Numbered from the stretch's first letter, positions 7,777 through 17,160 are shown. The stretch is DNA of 21,823 bases from Acidobacteriota bacterium (GCA_022562835.1 JADFOM010000005.1:1-21823), one strand, 5' to 3'. Made by a program: numbers and translations. Notes: generated by a model not told the origin, from the sequence alone.

Positions 7777-8604
7777 ATGAGCAAGTATGTCATCGGTTTC
7801 ATCGTCGGATGCGGCCTTGGTGCGGTGTTGGTCGGTGTTGCACTCGTCTTGAGGGTGGATCGCTGGTCCGGTAGCGGGGGCCGCCGAGGCGCCCCGATGC
7901 TCGGGATGATCGTGGCGTGCACGCAAGTACTGGCTGAACTGCTCGCGAGGGTGATCAGCGATTCTTTTGTGTCGCTCAACCTAGACGGTGTCACCCAACG
8001 GTCTCGTGAGGTCGTCTTGGTGACGGTGGTCGCATTTGCTCTTGCAGGTCTGCTCGAGGATCTTCTGTCACCGAAGCGGCCGGGCGGGCACTTCGGCGTT
8101 GCGCGCCTGCAATCCAGCGCCGCTGTCGCGCGCCGCATCGTGGTCTCGCTCGCCGCAGGTTTGAGCACGGTGGCGTATCTCTGGGAGGATGAACTGGGTT
8201 CTAGAGATGCGCTAATCGATGTCGCGCTGGTGATGCTCTGTGCGAATGCGTTCATCGTGTTGAACCAGAAACCAGCTCGATCGGCCAAGACCGCGCTCGT
8301 GGCGATGGCTCTCACCATGCTGGCCAGCGGACGATCCCCTTACCTGGCGGGCATCTCAGTGGTTGCGGGCTCGACAACCGTCTTGGGTGTCGGTGAACTC
8401 GTCGGGCGGCTGACACTCGGCTCAGCCGGGGCCGGTTCGATTGGGGCGGCGGTTGGCGTTGGCGTAGCGATGGTCTCGCCGAGTTCGATCAGCGTTCTCG
8501 TCGCGTTGCTGGCCGCGCTGGTCGCATGGCTGGCAGAGACGGGTCGCTTGGAGGCTCTGTTCGCCGACGGACCGTTGGAGACGTTCGATCGGCTCGGACG
8601 GTAG
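7777..8604 (+). CDS. Polytopic membrane protein between recN and pyrG, possible degenerate MraY/WecA relative
   Basis: A 275-residue protein with about eight hydrophobic segments (roughly 4-25, 40-57, 77-95, 117-133, 142-160, 168-181, 185-203, 215-254). Start ATG at 7777 lies 7 nt after the recN stop; the frame is open upstream inside recN but that part is not protein-like. I do not recognise it with certainty. The order GLLEDLLSPKR, then ANAFIVLNQKP, then GSAGAGSIGAAVG resembles the DD, N-x-x-N-x-x-D and GDxGS regions of MraY/WecA phosphotransferases. Most catalytic Asp positions are missing, so a non-catalytic relative is possible; this is a by-eye comparison. Mycobacterium has the SteA and MctB/SteB genes at this place, with roles at the cell envelope. 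An envelope-related role is therefore plausible but unproven. Confidence 0.8.
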   Translation: MSKYVIGFIVGCGLGAVLVGVALVLRVDRWSGSGGRRGAPMLGMIVACTQVLAELLARVISDSFVSLNLDGVTQRSREVVLVTVVAFALAGLLEDLLSPKRPGGHFGVARLQSSAAVARRIVVSLAAGLSTVAYLWEDELGSRDALIDVALVMLCANAFIVLNQKPARSAKTALVAMALTMLASGRSPYLAGISVVAGSTTVLGVGELVGRLTLGSAGAGSIGAAVGVGVAMVSPSSISVLVALLAALVAWLAETGRLEALFADGPLETFDRLGR

Positions 8605-8680
8605 AGGTAGGCGAGTTGAATACAACGTGGGACAAGCCCGATCATCGGACGCAAGACACCGATGAAGCCCCACTCTGGTG

Positions 8681-8692
8681 ACCGCGCGCGGT
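8681..8692. promoter_or_regulatory. Perfect 12-bp palindrome abutting the pyrG -10 element
   Basis: ACCGCGCGCGGT is a perfect palindrome just upstream of, and sharing one base with, the TACGGT hexamer before pyrG. The position between -35 and -10 would suit a repressor site. The sequence is low-complexity GC, so chance is a real alternative. Confidence 0.3.
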
Positions 8693-8697
8693 ACGGT
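8692..8697 (+). promoter_or_regulatory. -10-like element of pyrG, probable leaderless start
   Basis: TACGGT fits TANNNT and ends 8 nt before the pyrG GTG. No Shine-Dalgarno precedes the GTG. A leaderless transcript would leave no room for the pyrG attenuation leader known from Bacillus. Confidence 0.42.
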
Positions 8698-8699
8698 GA

Positions 8700-10384
<1,685 letters not shown>

Positions 10385-10385
<1 letters not shown>

Positions 10386-10930
10386 TGACCGGTTCTTTCG
10401 CTCACATCGAAGATGTCACCTGCTACGAGGGCTCCTTTCTTCGTGTCGCGCAGGCACGTTTCAGCGCTCCCGACGGATCCGAGCATCGGCGTGACGTAGT
10501 GCGTCACCCCGGTGCTGTCGGAATCGTTGCACTAGACGGCGACGATGTTTTCTTGGTGCGCCAATACCGAGCACCAGTCGATAAGGAGGTCATTGAGATA
10601 GTCGCAGGCAAGATTGACCAGGGCGATGCGGACCCGGCCTGCACCGCTCATCGCGAGGTTGTCGAGGAACTGGGGATGGTCGCGGGGAGCCTCCGTCATC
10701 TGCAGAGCATCGTGATGACCCCGGGGTTCTGTGACGAGCGCCTCGAGTTGTTCGTGGCGTCAGATCTTTCGCAGGCGAATCGGGCCCCACATGGCATCGA
10801 AGAAGATCACATGGAGACATTGCGCATGCCGATGACCGCCGCGTTGTCGATGGTTCAGAGCGGCGAGATCGACGACGCAAAGACCGTGATCGGACTTTGG
10901 GCCGTCGCCGGAGCCCGATATTCTGGCTGA
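10385..10930 (+). CDS. NUDIX hydrolase, ADP-ribose pyrophosphatase type
   Basis: A 181-residue NUDIX protein. The box spans about residues 75-97 and ends in REVVEELG with the metal-binding Glu pair intact. The upstream half, GKIDQGDADPACTAH, has no Glu at the usual G-x5-E place (Asp or Ala depending on alignment). Upstream VRQYR and downstream MTPGFCDERLELF and DAKTVIGLW match the ADP-ribose pyrophosphatase subfamily, which cleaves ADP-ribose to AMP and ribose 5-phosphate. This position between pyrG and xerD is conserved in Actinobacteria. The ATG overlaps the pyrG stop by one base. Substrate assignment rests on family resemblance. Confidence 0.9.
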
Positions 10931-10962
10931 GCAAGTCTCCACCTCGGCGCTTGGCGCCGACG

Positions 10963-10968
10963 AGGAGG
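10963..10968 (+). promoter_or_regulatory. Ribosome binding site that sets the xerD TTG start
   Basis: AGGAGG, a full Shine-Dalgarno match, lies 5 nt before the TTG at 10974. No ATG or GTG occurs in frame between the upstream TGA at 10887 and this point, so the site supports the rare start codon. Confidence 0.7.
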
Positions 10969-10973
10969 AATAC

Positions 10974-11864
10974 TTGTCATGGCTGCGCGTCGAACGTGGC
11001 CGGTCTGCATCGACTATCGATGCGTATCGACGCGACCTCGTGCGGTTGATCGGGTGGCTCGACCAGCGTCGCCTCGACGTCCAGACAGCGGACGCCGAGG
11101 ATTTGACGGCCTACGTGCACGATCTCCAGGCGCTCGGCCTTTCTGCTCGAACCGTTGCCCGGGCACTCGTAGTGGTGCGCAACTACTACCGGTTCCTGAC
11201 CGCCGAAGACCTGATCGATCATGACCCCGTCGCAAGGGTCGAGGTTCCGCCAGTGCCGCGCGGCCTTCCCAAGCCGCTCGGCTTAGACGAGGTGGTTCGA
11301 CTGATCGAGTCAATAGATCCCGTCAGCCCCGCGACGCGACGCGACCGGGCCATGCTCGAAACCCTCTACGGCACCGGCATGCGGATTTCGGAGTTGACGG
11401 GGCTTTCGCTCTCCTCGTTGGATCTCACGGCGCGCATCGCTCGTGTAGTCGGCAAGGGCGACAAGGAACGCATCGTCCCCATAGGTACTCATGCGGCCGC
11501 GGCGCTAGAGGGTTGGCTCTGTCTCGACGGACGAGGTGCTCTGGTGCGTTCAGCCACGATCAATCGTGACGACATGGATGCAGTATTCGTCAACCTGCGC
11601 GGCTCGCGCCTCAGCCGACAGGGTGCATGGGGAGTGGTGCGCAAGGCCGCGATCAGCCAGGGCATGGCCGATCGGTTGAGTCCTCACGTGCTGAGGCATT
11701 CGTGTGCCACCCACATGTTGGACAATGGGGCAGACGTTCGCACGGTCCAGGAACTGCTTGGACACGCGTCGATTTCGACGACGCAGGTCTACACGTTGGT
11801 GTCGGCCGAACGCCTCCGTTCTGTATACGACCAGGCGCATCCCAGGGCTCTGCGCGCGTCATGA
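10974..11864 (+). CDS. xerD: Site-specific tyrosine recombinase XerD
   Basis: A 296-residue tyrosine recombinase. The N-terminal SAM-like DNA-binding domain spans about 1-90 and the catalytic domain follows. The catalytic residues are all visible: Arg137 (GTGMRISEL), Lys161 (GKGDKE), His238 and Arg241 (HVLRH), His264 (LLGHAS) and Tyr273 (QVYT). XerD acts with XerC at dif to resolve chromosome dimers before division. The start is TTG with a perfect AGGAGG. The frame also reads E-E-E-Y-L just upstream, as in many XerD N-termini, so a non-standard earlier start cannot be fully excluded. It follows the NUDIX gene by 43 nt and its stop overlaps the next ATG as ATGA. An orphan phage-type integrase is unlikely given the conserved location. 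Confidence 0.94.
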   Translation: MSWLRVERGRSASTIDAYRRDLVRLIGWLDQRRLDVQTADAEDLTAYVHDLQALGLSARTVARALVVVRNYYRFLTAEDLIDHDPVARVEVPPVPRGLPKPLGLDEVVRLIESIDPVSPATRRDRAMLETLYGTGMRISELTGLSLSSLDLTARIARVVGKGDKERIVPIGTHAAAALEGWLCLDGRGALVRSATINRDDMDAVFVNLRGSRLSRQGAWGVVRKAAISQGMADRLSPHVLRHSCATHMLDNGADVRTVQELLGHASISTTQVYTLVSAERLRSVYDQAHPRALRAS

Positions 11865-12376
11865 GTTCAATGGGTCATCTGGCCAAACGATTCTTCGGCT
11901 CCTGGGCAGCAGGCCCCGACACCGCCGGAGTGCAATGGGCACATCACTGGATGCTGGATGAGGAAGCCGAGCTGTGGGACCAGATGAGCGGGCCCGACCG
12001 CCGTCATTCGCTGGGCGTCGCCAGAGACGTGGACGCGACACTTGAGGAGCCCTCGCCGCGTCCTGTGATCGCTGCGGCCTTGCTGCACGACGTAGGCAAG
12101 ATCGACGCCAGACTCGGGACCTTTGGGCGTGTCGCTGCGACGCTTTGTGGCGTCACGTTCGGTCGGGTGATCGGCTACGACTGGCTCAAGAAGGGCGGGC
12201 TTCGTACGCGTATAGCCCTGTACCTCAGACACGATGAGATCGGTGGAGATCGTCTGGAACTGCTCGGCAGCGATCCGCTCACCGTGAGTTGGGCGCGTGA
12301 ACATCACAGCCGGCCCGACGATTGGACGATCGACGACCACTTCGCAGAGGTCTTGCACGATTGTGATAACGACTGA
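11861..12376 (+). CDS. Small HD-domain phosphohydrolase
   Basis: A 171-residue protein with an HD-superfamily metal site: His49 (RRHSLGVA), His76-Asp77 (LLHDVGK), His124 (LRHDE), His148 or His149 (REHHS) and a C-terminal Asp near 168. The motif HDVGK is typical of metal-dependent phosphohydrolases acting on nucleotides or signalling nucleotides; the substrate cannot be told. No signal peptide or second domain. Its ATG overlaps the xerD stop as ATGA, so it is translated with xerD. The frame is open upstream to 11627 inside xerD, but that part is not protein-like. It occupies the stretch where Mycobacterium has other genes, including parA, before scpA. Confidence 0.85.
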   Translation: MSSMGHLAKRFFGSWAAGPDTAGVQWAHHWMLDEEAELWDQMSGPDRRHSLGVARDVDATLEEPSPRPVIAAALLHDVGKIDARLGTFGRVAATLCGVTFGRVIGYDWLKKGGLRTRIALYLRHDEIGGDRLELLGSDPLTVSWAREHHSRPDDWTIDDHFAEVLHDCDND

Positions 12377-12397
12377 CGCCCGATCAGGAGTCGGCGT
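12376..12397. terminator. Possible bidirectional terminator hairpin between convergent HD gene and trpS
   Basis: ACGCC(C)GA and TCGGCGT form a 7-bp stem with one bulged C and a 7-nt loop TCAGGAG, in the 34-nt gap between convergent genes. There is no T-tract on either side, so it is a weak candidate. Confidence 0.35.
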
Positions 12398-12410
12398 GCA
12401 CCCAGACGTA

Positions 12411-13391
12411 TCAGCGGGGGAGTAGCCCGACGTTGCTGCGAGCCCGTTCGAGGGTGACCGCTGCGACAGTACGGGCCTTCTCGGCGCCGATCGCGAGGAG
12501 GCGACGACATTCCGCTGGATCCGCGGCTATATCGTTGTAGCGGGCCTGGAGTGGTTCGAGCATCGCGATGACGGCATCGGCCGCGTCGACTTTGAGCGGA
12601 CCGTACTGCTCGTAGTCATCGGCGATTGTCTCGGGATCTCTCTCGGTCACGGCTCCGAGAATGCCCAACAAGTTGGATACACCTGGCTTATTGATCTGGT
12701 CGAAACGGACGCTGTTCTCCGAGTCGGTCACCGCCCGTTTGAACTTCTTGGCGATAATGGCCGGCTGGTCGCTCATCATGATCGTGCCGGCGTCGGTGTC
12801 CGCCGATTTTGACATCTTCGAATCAGGATGTTGTAGGTCCATTACCCGAGCACCAGCGATGGGCAACACGGTTTCGGGTACAACGAACGTTTCGCCGTGG
12901 CGACTGTTGAAACGCTCGGCGATTGTGCGGGTTAGTTCGAGATGTTGGCGCTGATCCTCGCCGACCGGCACCTGGTCGGTGTCATAGAGCAAGATGTCGG
13001 CCGCCTGGAGCGCCGGATAGGTGAACAGCCCCCCAGAGATGAACTCGGCCCGGTCGGACTTGTCCTTGAACTGACCCATCCGCCGCAACTCGCCGAAGCT
13101 CACAGTGCATTCGAGCAACCAGGCCAGCTCGTTGTGTTCGCTGAGAGCGCTCTGAGCAAACACTGTGCAAGCCTGCGGATCGAGGCCGATGGCGAACAGC
13201 CACTGGGCAAGTCTGGTGGTTGCATCCAAAACTTCGCCTGGAGCCTTGGGAACCGTCAACGCGTGCAGATCGACGATTGCGTAGAACGCATCGGCTTCCT
13301 GCTGAAGCGGAATCCACTGGCGAAGGGCGCCGAGGTAGTTGCCGAGATGAATGTCGCCGGTGGGCTGAATGCCGGAAAAGACGCGGGTCAT
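12411..13391 (-). CDS. trpS: Tryptophan--tRNA ligase
   Basis: A 326-residue class I aminoacyl-tRNA synthetase charging tRNA-Trp in the cytosol. The HIGH-type motif appears as HLGN at residues 15-18, following FSGIQPTG, and the second signature KMSKS at 192-196. VPVGEDQRQHLELTR at 141-155 is characteristic of bacterial TrpRS. Start ATG at 13391 gives the normal MTRVFSGIQPTG N-terminus; an upstream in-frame start at 13508 would overlap scpA and adds unrelated residues. A TACATT hexamer lies 6 nt before the ATG with no Shine-Dalgarno, so the mRNA is probably leaderless, and there is no room for a T-box. Divergent from scpA and convergent with the HD gene, so it forms its own unit. Confidence 0.96.
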   Translation of the reverse strand: MTRVFSGIQPTGDIHLGNYLGALRQWIPLQQEADAFYAIVDLHALTVPKAPGEVLDATTRLAQWLFAIGLDPQACTVFAQSALSEHNELAWLLECTVSFGELRRMGQFKDKSDRAEFISGGLFTYPALQAADILLYDTDQVPVGEDQRQHLELTRTIAERFNSRHGETFVVPETVLPIAGARVMDLQHPDSKMSKSADTDAGTIMMSDQPAIIAKKFKRAVTDSENSVRFDQINKPGVSNLLGILGAVTERDPETIADDYEQYGPLKVDAADAVIAMLEPLQARYNDIAADPAECRRLLAIGAEKARTVAAVTLERARSNVGLLPR

Positions 13392-13397
13392 TGTCGA

Positions 13398-13403
13398 AAT
13401 GTA
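13398..13403 (-). promoter_or_regulatory. -10-like element of trpS, probable leaderless start
   Basis: TACATT on the minus strand, matching TANNNT, ends 6 nt before the trpS ATG. ATGACA lies about 20 nt further upstream as a possible but widely spaced -35. Confidence 0.5.
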
Positions 13404-13477
13404 CCCGCCGCGGCCAGGGCGGTGGGTGTCATTCGAGCTTCTCGCCTGGTGTCGCAGCACTGGACAGGGGACGACAG

Positions 13478-13483
13478 TAGAAT
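13478..13483 (+). promoter_or_regulatory. -10 element of scpA, probable leaderless start
   Basis: TAGAAT, five of six matches to TATAAT, ends 6 nt before the scpA GTG, placing the transcript start at the start codon. No Shine-Dalgarno is present. It is back to back with the trpS promoter within 98 nt. Confidence 0.55.
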
Positions 13484-13489
13484 CTGCCG

Positions 13490-14257
13490 GTGAGCTTTGA
13501 AGTCTCAACTCCTGTCTATGAGGGCCCGTTCGACCTTCTCCTCCACCTGATCCTTCAGGAGGAGGTGGAGCTCTACGAAGTCGAGTTATCCCACATCGTC
13601 GATGCTTATCTCGCCGAGCTCGAAGAATTAGAGGAGACCAACCTCGAGGTCGCGACAGAGTTCCTGCTCATCGCCGCAACTCTCGTCGAGCTCAAGACCC
13701 GAAGGTTGCTGCCCGCCGATGACCAATTTGATATCGATGAGGAGTTCTCGTTATGGGAGGAGCGCGATCTCCTGCTGGCCAAGCTGCTCGAGTGCAAGAC
13801 CTTCAAGGACGCGGCGGTGGTATTTCGACAGCGCGAGATCGACGCGTCACTTTCGATCGCCCGGACCGTCGGTCTCGACGAACAGTTCATCGGTCTCGCT
13901 CCCGATCTGCTCGATGGCGTAACGCCACGTGGGCTCCGCGACGCCTTCATGCAAGCGACCTCTCCGACACCCGACTTGAAGATGACCCTCGACCACATCG
14001 CGCCCATCACAGCAAGCGTGTCAGATGCAGTGGTCGAGTTGCTCGACGAACTTCCCCGGCTGCGACGTATCAGCTTCAGACGTCTCACCGAAGGACTCGG
14101 CGATCGCATCGAGGTTGTCGTACGGTTCCTCGCCGTACTGGAACTTTTCAAGCAGGGCGCCATCACCATCGAGCAGGCGCACACCTTCGGGGAGATCAAT
14201 ATCCGCTGGCTCGACAGCGACACCCACATCGATCTCGTCGACGAATACAACGGCTGA
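13490..14257 (+). CDS. scpA: Segregation and condensation protein A (kleisin)
   Basis: A 255-residue kleisin that bridges the SMC heads and, with ScpB, forms the condensin complex that organises the origin region and supports chromosome segregation. The family opening VYEGPFDLLLHLI is at residues 8-20, followed by helical, acidic sequence with LAELEELEETNLEVATEFL and a C-terminal winged-helix region containing SFRRL and FLAVLELFKQGAI. Start is GTG at 13490, directly before conserved sequence, with TAGAAT 6 nt upstream. scpB starts 10-16 nt after its stop. The smc gene is not in the window. Confidence 0.95.
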   Translation: MSFEVSTPVYEGPFDLLLHLILQEEVELYEVELSHIVDAYLAELEELEETNLEVATEFLLIAATLVELKTRRLLPADDQFDIDEEFSLWEERDLLLAKLLECKTFKDAAVVFRQREIDASLSIARTVGLDEQFIGLAPDLLDGVTPRGLRDAFMQATSPTPDLKMTLDHIAPITASVSDAVVELLDELPRLRRISFRRLTEGLGDRIEVVVRFLAVLELFKQGAITIEQAHTFGEINIRWLDSDTHIDLVDEYNG

Positions 14258-14273
14258 GGAACCTGCATTGGAT

Positions 14274-14921
14274 ATGACCGAAGACCAGCGAGACGAATAC
14301 ACACGGGCGACCGAGGCTCTGCTGCTCGTCGCCGAGGAGCCCCTCACGCCAAACCTGTTGGCCCAACTCTTCGAGGTGTCAGTAGAGGTAGCGGTTCAGC
14401 TCTGCGAAGACCTACGCGAGCAGATCGAGGGTGAGGGTCGCGGCTTTGTGATCCAACGGGTCGCCGGGGGTTATCGGTTCGCGACGCACCCGGACTTGAG
14501 CCGCTATGTAGAACGGTTCGCACTCGATGGCCAATCGTCGCGGCTGTCCGCCGCTGCGCTAGAGACCCTCGCCATAATCGCGTACAAACAACCGGTCACC
14601 CGAGCACAGATTGCCGCAATCCGCGGGGTCAACGTAGAAGCTGTGGTGCGCACGCTCGAACATCGAGGGTTCATCGCCGTCGTCGACCGGGACGAGGGCC
14701 CAGGCCAGGCATCGCTGTACGGAACTACGCCCCTGTTTCTGGAGCGTCTCGGTCTCGATTCGCTCGACAACCTCGCTCCACTCGGCGAGTTCGTACCTGG
14801 GCCACACGTCGCCGAGGCGCTCGAGCGCGGCCTACAGATCGACGAACTCGAGGACCTATCGATCGCCCTTGACGAAGCGGCTGGCGATGACAGCGACGAG
14901 GTTTCCGCCCATCACGAATGA
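14274..14921 (+). CDS. scpB: Segregation and condensation protein B
   Basis: A 215-residue ScpB with two winged-helix domains that binds ScpA as a dimer in the SMC complex. Family signatures are RGFVIQRVAGGYRFATHP, LSAAALETLAIIAYKQPVTRAQIAAIRGV and TTPLFLERLGLDSLDNLAPL, given here as separate segments of a continuous protein. The C-terminus is acidic. The frame is open upstream inside scpA to 14025, but that part is a shadow. ATG at 14274 is used; TTG at 14268 is a serious alternative because GAGGA (14256-14260) is 7 nt from it and 13 nt from the ATG. The 3' end overlaps rluB by about 35 nt. Confidence 0.94.
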   Translation: MTEDQRDEYTRATEALLLVAEEPLTPNLLAQLFEVSVEVAVQLCEDLREQIEGEGRGFVIQRVAGGYRFATHPDLSRYVERFALDGQSSRLSAAALETLAIIAYKQPVTRAQIAAIRGVNVEAVVRTLEHRGFIAVVDRDEGPGQASLYGTTPLFLERLGLDSLDNLAPLGEFVPGPHVAEALERGLQIDELEDLSIALDEAAGDDSDEVSAHHE

Positions 14922-15663
14922 ACCGATTGAGAATCCGCCGGAAGCGGTTCGCTTGCAGAAGGTGTTGGCGCGGCTCGGTTTCGGTTCGCGACGTGTCTGT
15001 GACGACATGATCGCTGACGGGCGAATCCGCGTGGACGGTGAGATTGCCGAACTCGGCAGACGCATCGACCCCTCCACCGCCAAGGTTATGGTCGACGACG
15101 TTCCGATGGGCGTCGCACCGGACCTCGTGTACTACCTGCTGAACAAGCCGACGGGAGTAATCACGTCGATGAGTGATCCGCAGGGCCGGCCGACCGTCGC
15201 GGAGTTGGTACCGTCGACGCCACAGGTACACAACGTGGGACGGCTTGACGAACAGACTTCGGGCTTGTTGATCTTGACAAATGATGGCGACTTGACCCAT
15301 CGGTTGACCCACCCCAGTCACGGTGTCGAGAAAGAGTACGTTGCACACCTCGACCGTGATCTGTCTCCACTCGAACTTCGTCGGTTGCGTGAAGGGGTTG
15401 AGCTCGAAGACGGACCCACCGCACCGGCAAAGGTCACACGCACGGATGACAAGGTTGTTCGAATCGTGATTCACGAAGGCCGCAACCGTCAGGTGCGCAG
15501 GATGTTCGCTTCGCTCGGAGCAAACGTAGAACGACTGGTCCGTACCCGGGTCGGTCCTATCGCCGATAGACGGCTGGCCCCTGGAGCGTGGCGGATGCTC
15601 GATCAGGGCGAGGTCCGCGAACTCGAGATCGCCCACCATGAAGGCGGCGAGGGTGCAGCCTGA
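14887..15663 (+). CDS. rluB: 23S rRNA pseudouridine synthase, RsuA/RluB family
   Basis: A 258-residue pseudouridine synthase. An S4 RNA-binding domain (about 21-72, starting RLQKVLARLGFGSRR) precedes the catalytic domain. The catalytic Asp121 lies in VGRLDEQTSGLLILTNDG, and GRNRQVRRMF plus LVRTRVGPI are typical downstream segments. The protein isomerises a uridine in large-subunit rRNA; RluB is preferred over RsuA by the conserved scpA-scpB-rluB context. The ATG at 14887 is the best start, inside the end of scpB; a TTG at 14869 is possible. The ATG formed at the scpB stop (14918) is in a different frame and cannot be used. Confidence 0.92.
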   Translation: MTATRFPPITNEPIENPPEAVRLQKVLARLGFGSRRVCDDMIADGRIRVDGEIAELGRRIDPSTAKVMVDDVPMGVAPDLVYYLLNKPTGVITSMSDPQGRPTVAELVPSTPQVHNVGRLDEQTSGLLILTNDGDLTHRLTHPSHGVEKEYVAHLDRDLSPLELRRLREGVELEDGPTAPAKVTRTDDKVVRIVIHEGRNRQVRRMFASLGANVERLVRTRVGPIADRRLAPGAWRMLDQGEVRELEIAHHEGGEGAA

Positions 15664-15730
15664 ACGATCGCCTGTCGGTGGGCATCCCGCGTCATGCAGT
15701 CGACCGGCTACGAACCTGAGCGTCGGGTTC

Positions 15731-15736
15731 TAGACT
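15731..15736 (+). promoter_or_regulatory. -10-like element of aroH, probable leaderless start
   Basis: TAGACT fits TANNNT and ends 9 nt before the aroH ATG, in the 82-nt gap after rluB. The same hexamer precedes ispH. No Shine-Dalgarno before the ATG. Confidence 0.45.
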
Positions 15737-15745
15737 GCCGACGTT

Positions 15746-16108
15746 ATGGCCCTACGAGCGCTGCGGGGAGCGACAACCCTCGATGCCGACACTCGCGAGG
15801 ACATGACGTCGCGGGTGGTCGAACTCCTCGAGACAATGTTCGAACGCAACGACATCGCGCACGATGATGTCGTTTCCGTGATCTTCACGGCGACGGCTGA
15901 TCTCACCGCAATGTTTCCGGCCGAGGCTGCTCGCAAGCTCGGCATTGCCGACATCCCGCTCATGTGTGCCGCAGAAATTGATGTCGACGGGGCCACGCAG
16001 CGTTGCGTGAGAGTGATGATGCATCTCGAATCGTCGCGGACCGCGAGCGACATGCGTCATGTCTATCTGCGCGGTGCCAAGGGCCTGCGCGACGACCTTC
16101 CGGAATGA
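15746..16108 (+). CDS. aroH: Chorismate mutase, AroH class
   Basis: A 120-residue monofunctional chorismate mutase of the Bacillus subtilis AroH fold, converting chorismate to prephenate. Active-site residues align with the B. subtilis enzyme almost without gaps: Arg7, Cys74, Glu77, Arg89 and Tyr107. Family segments RGATT, FTATADL, FPAEAARKLG and HVYLRGAKGLR are clear. It is upstream of tyrA, which uses its product, and the genes overlap as ATGA. Probably the first gene of the aroH, tyrA, aroA-cmk, plsC transcript. No regulatory ACT domain is attached here; one is present in TyrA. Confidence 0.95.
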   Translation: MALRALRGATTLDADTREDMTSRVVELLETMFERNDIAHDDVVSVIFTATADLTAMFPAEAARKLGIADIPLMCAAEIDVDGATQRCVRVMMHLESSRTASDMRHVYLRGAKGLRDDLPE

Positions 16109-17160
16109 ACGGCCACGCCAACATCGTCGGCGCAGGACTGATCGGGGGATCGATCGCGCTCGGTCTCGGACGTGACGGTTGGACGGTTTCGATAATCGAT
16201 AGTGACCCGGCGAGGGTCGCCACAGCGATTGAGAGGGGCGTGGCCGTCGAGTCGGGGTTGCGACGCGACGCGACGCTCACGGTGATCGCCACGCCGGTGA
16301 GTGCAATTGTGGAGGCGGCACGTGCCGCGCTTGCTGACACCGTCGGCGTCGTCACCGATGTTGGTTCGGTCAAGGAGTCCGTCGTTGCAGAGATCGATGA
16401 TCCGCGCTTCGTCGGCGGTCACCCAATGGCCGGTTCGGAACTCGACGGGCTCGACGGTGCAGATGCCGACATGTTCTCGGGAGCTGCGTGGGTGCTTACG
16501 CCGGGAGATTCCACGGCGGATAAGGCGTTCGCTACCGTCAGCGCAATGGTGCGTTCACTCGGGGCGGACATGATCACGATGGACGCTAGGCGACATGATG
16601 AAATGGTTGCCATGGTCTCGCACGTGCCGCACCTCGCAGCGGTGACGCTCATGGGTCTTGCGAGCGAACGAGCGGAGGATCAGGGGGTTCTCCTTCGTCT
16701 AGCCGCCGGCGGGTTTCGCGATATGACACGAATTGCGGCGGGACATCCAGGAATCTGGCCCGACATCTGTGCCCAGAACCGCAGAGCGATTGTTGAGACG
16801 CTCGATGCGTACCTCACAGCCCTAACCGAGCTGCGATCCTCGGTGCTCGGCGGTGACTCCGATCGTCTTGTCGATGTGCTTGAACGAGCCCGCACCGCTC
16901 GCCTGAACCTTCCCCAGTCGGCCCCGCCCGCCGCTGAGCTCAGCGAACTCCGGATTCCCGTGCTCGATCGGAGGGGTGAGTTGGCAGCGGTCGCCACGCT
17001 CGCCACCGACCTGGGTATCAACGTGTATGACATCGAGATCGCCCACTCCGTCGAAGGTGCCCGCGGCGTGATTTCCCTGATCGTCGACAGCGTGCCAGCC
17101 GAGACCCTCATCGAGCAGCTTCGAGAGCAGGGCTATAAGCCGTCGGCGCGAGAGTTGTGA
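16105..17160 (+). CDS. tyrA: Prephenate dehydrogenase with C-terminal ACT domain
   Basis: A 351-residue enzyme of tyrosine synthesis, oxidising prephenate to 4-hydroxyphenylpyruvate with NAD(P). The Rossmann motif GAGLIGGS is at residues 9-16, the conserved His106 in GGHPMAGSELDG, and VSHVPHLAAV and FRDMTRIA mark the helical dimer domain. From about residue 277 an ACT-like domain follows (RIPVLDRRGELAAVATLATD), which in relatives binds tyrosine for feedback control. The start is ATG at 16105, overlapping aroH as ATGA; longer upstream extension is shadow. Its stop overlaps the aroA GTG as GTGA. Arogenate as an alternative substrate cannot be excluded. Confidence 0.93.
   Translation: MNGHANIVGAGLIGGSIALGLGRDGWTVSIIDSDPARVATAIERGVAVESGLRRDATLTVIATPVSAIVEAARAALADTVGVVTDVGSVKESVVAEIDDPRFVGGHPMAGSELDGLDGADADMFSGAAWVLTPGDSTADKAFATVSAMVRSLGADMITMDARRHDEMVAMVSHVPHLAAVTLMGLASERAEDQGVLLRLAAGGFRDMTRIAAGHPGIWPDICAQNRRAIVETLDAYLTALTELRSSVLGGDSDRLVDVLERARTARLNLPQSAPPAAELSELRIPVLDRRGELAAVATLATDLGINVYDIEIAHSVEGARGVISLIVDSVPAETLIEQLREQGYKPSAREL

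Noticed and set aside
13392..13508. Extended trpS start overlapping scpA
   Set aside because: The added 39 residues are not TrpRS-like, and the region contains both divergent promoters.
14918..14920. ATG overlapping the scpB stop as a start for rluB
   Set aside because: It is out of frame with the pseudouridine synthase; the in-frame ATG is at 14887.
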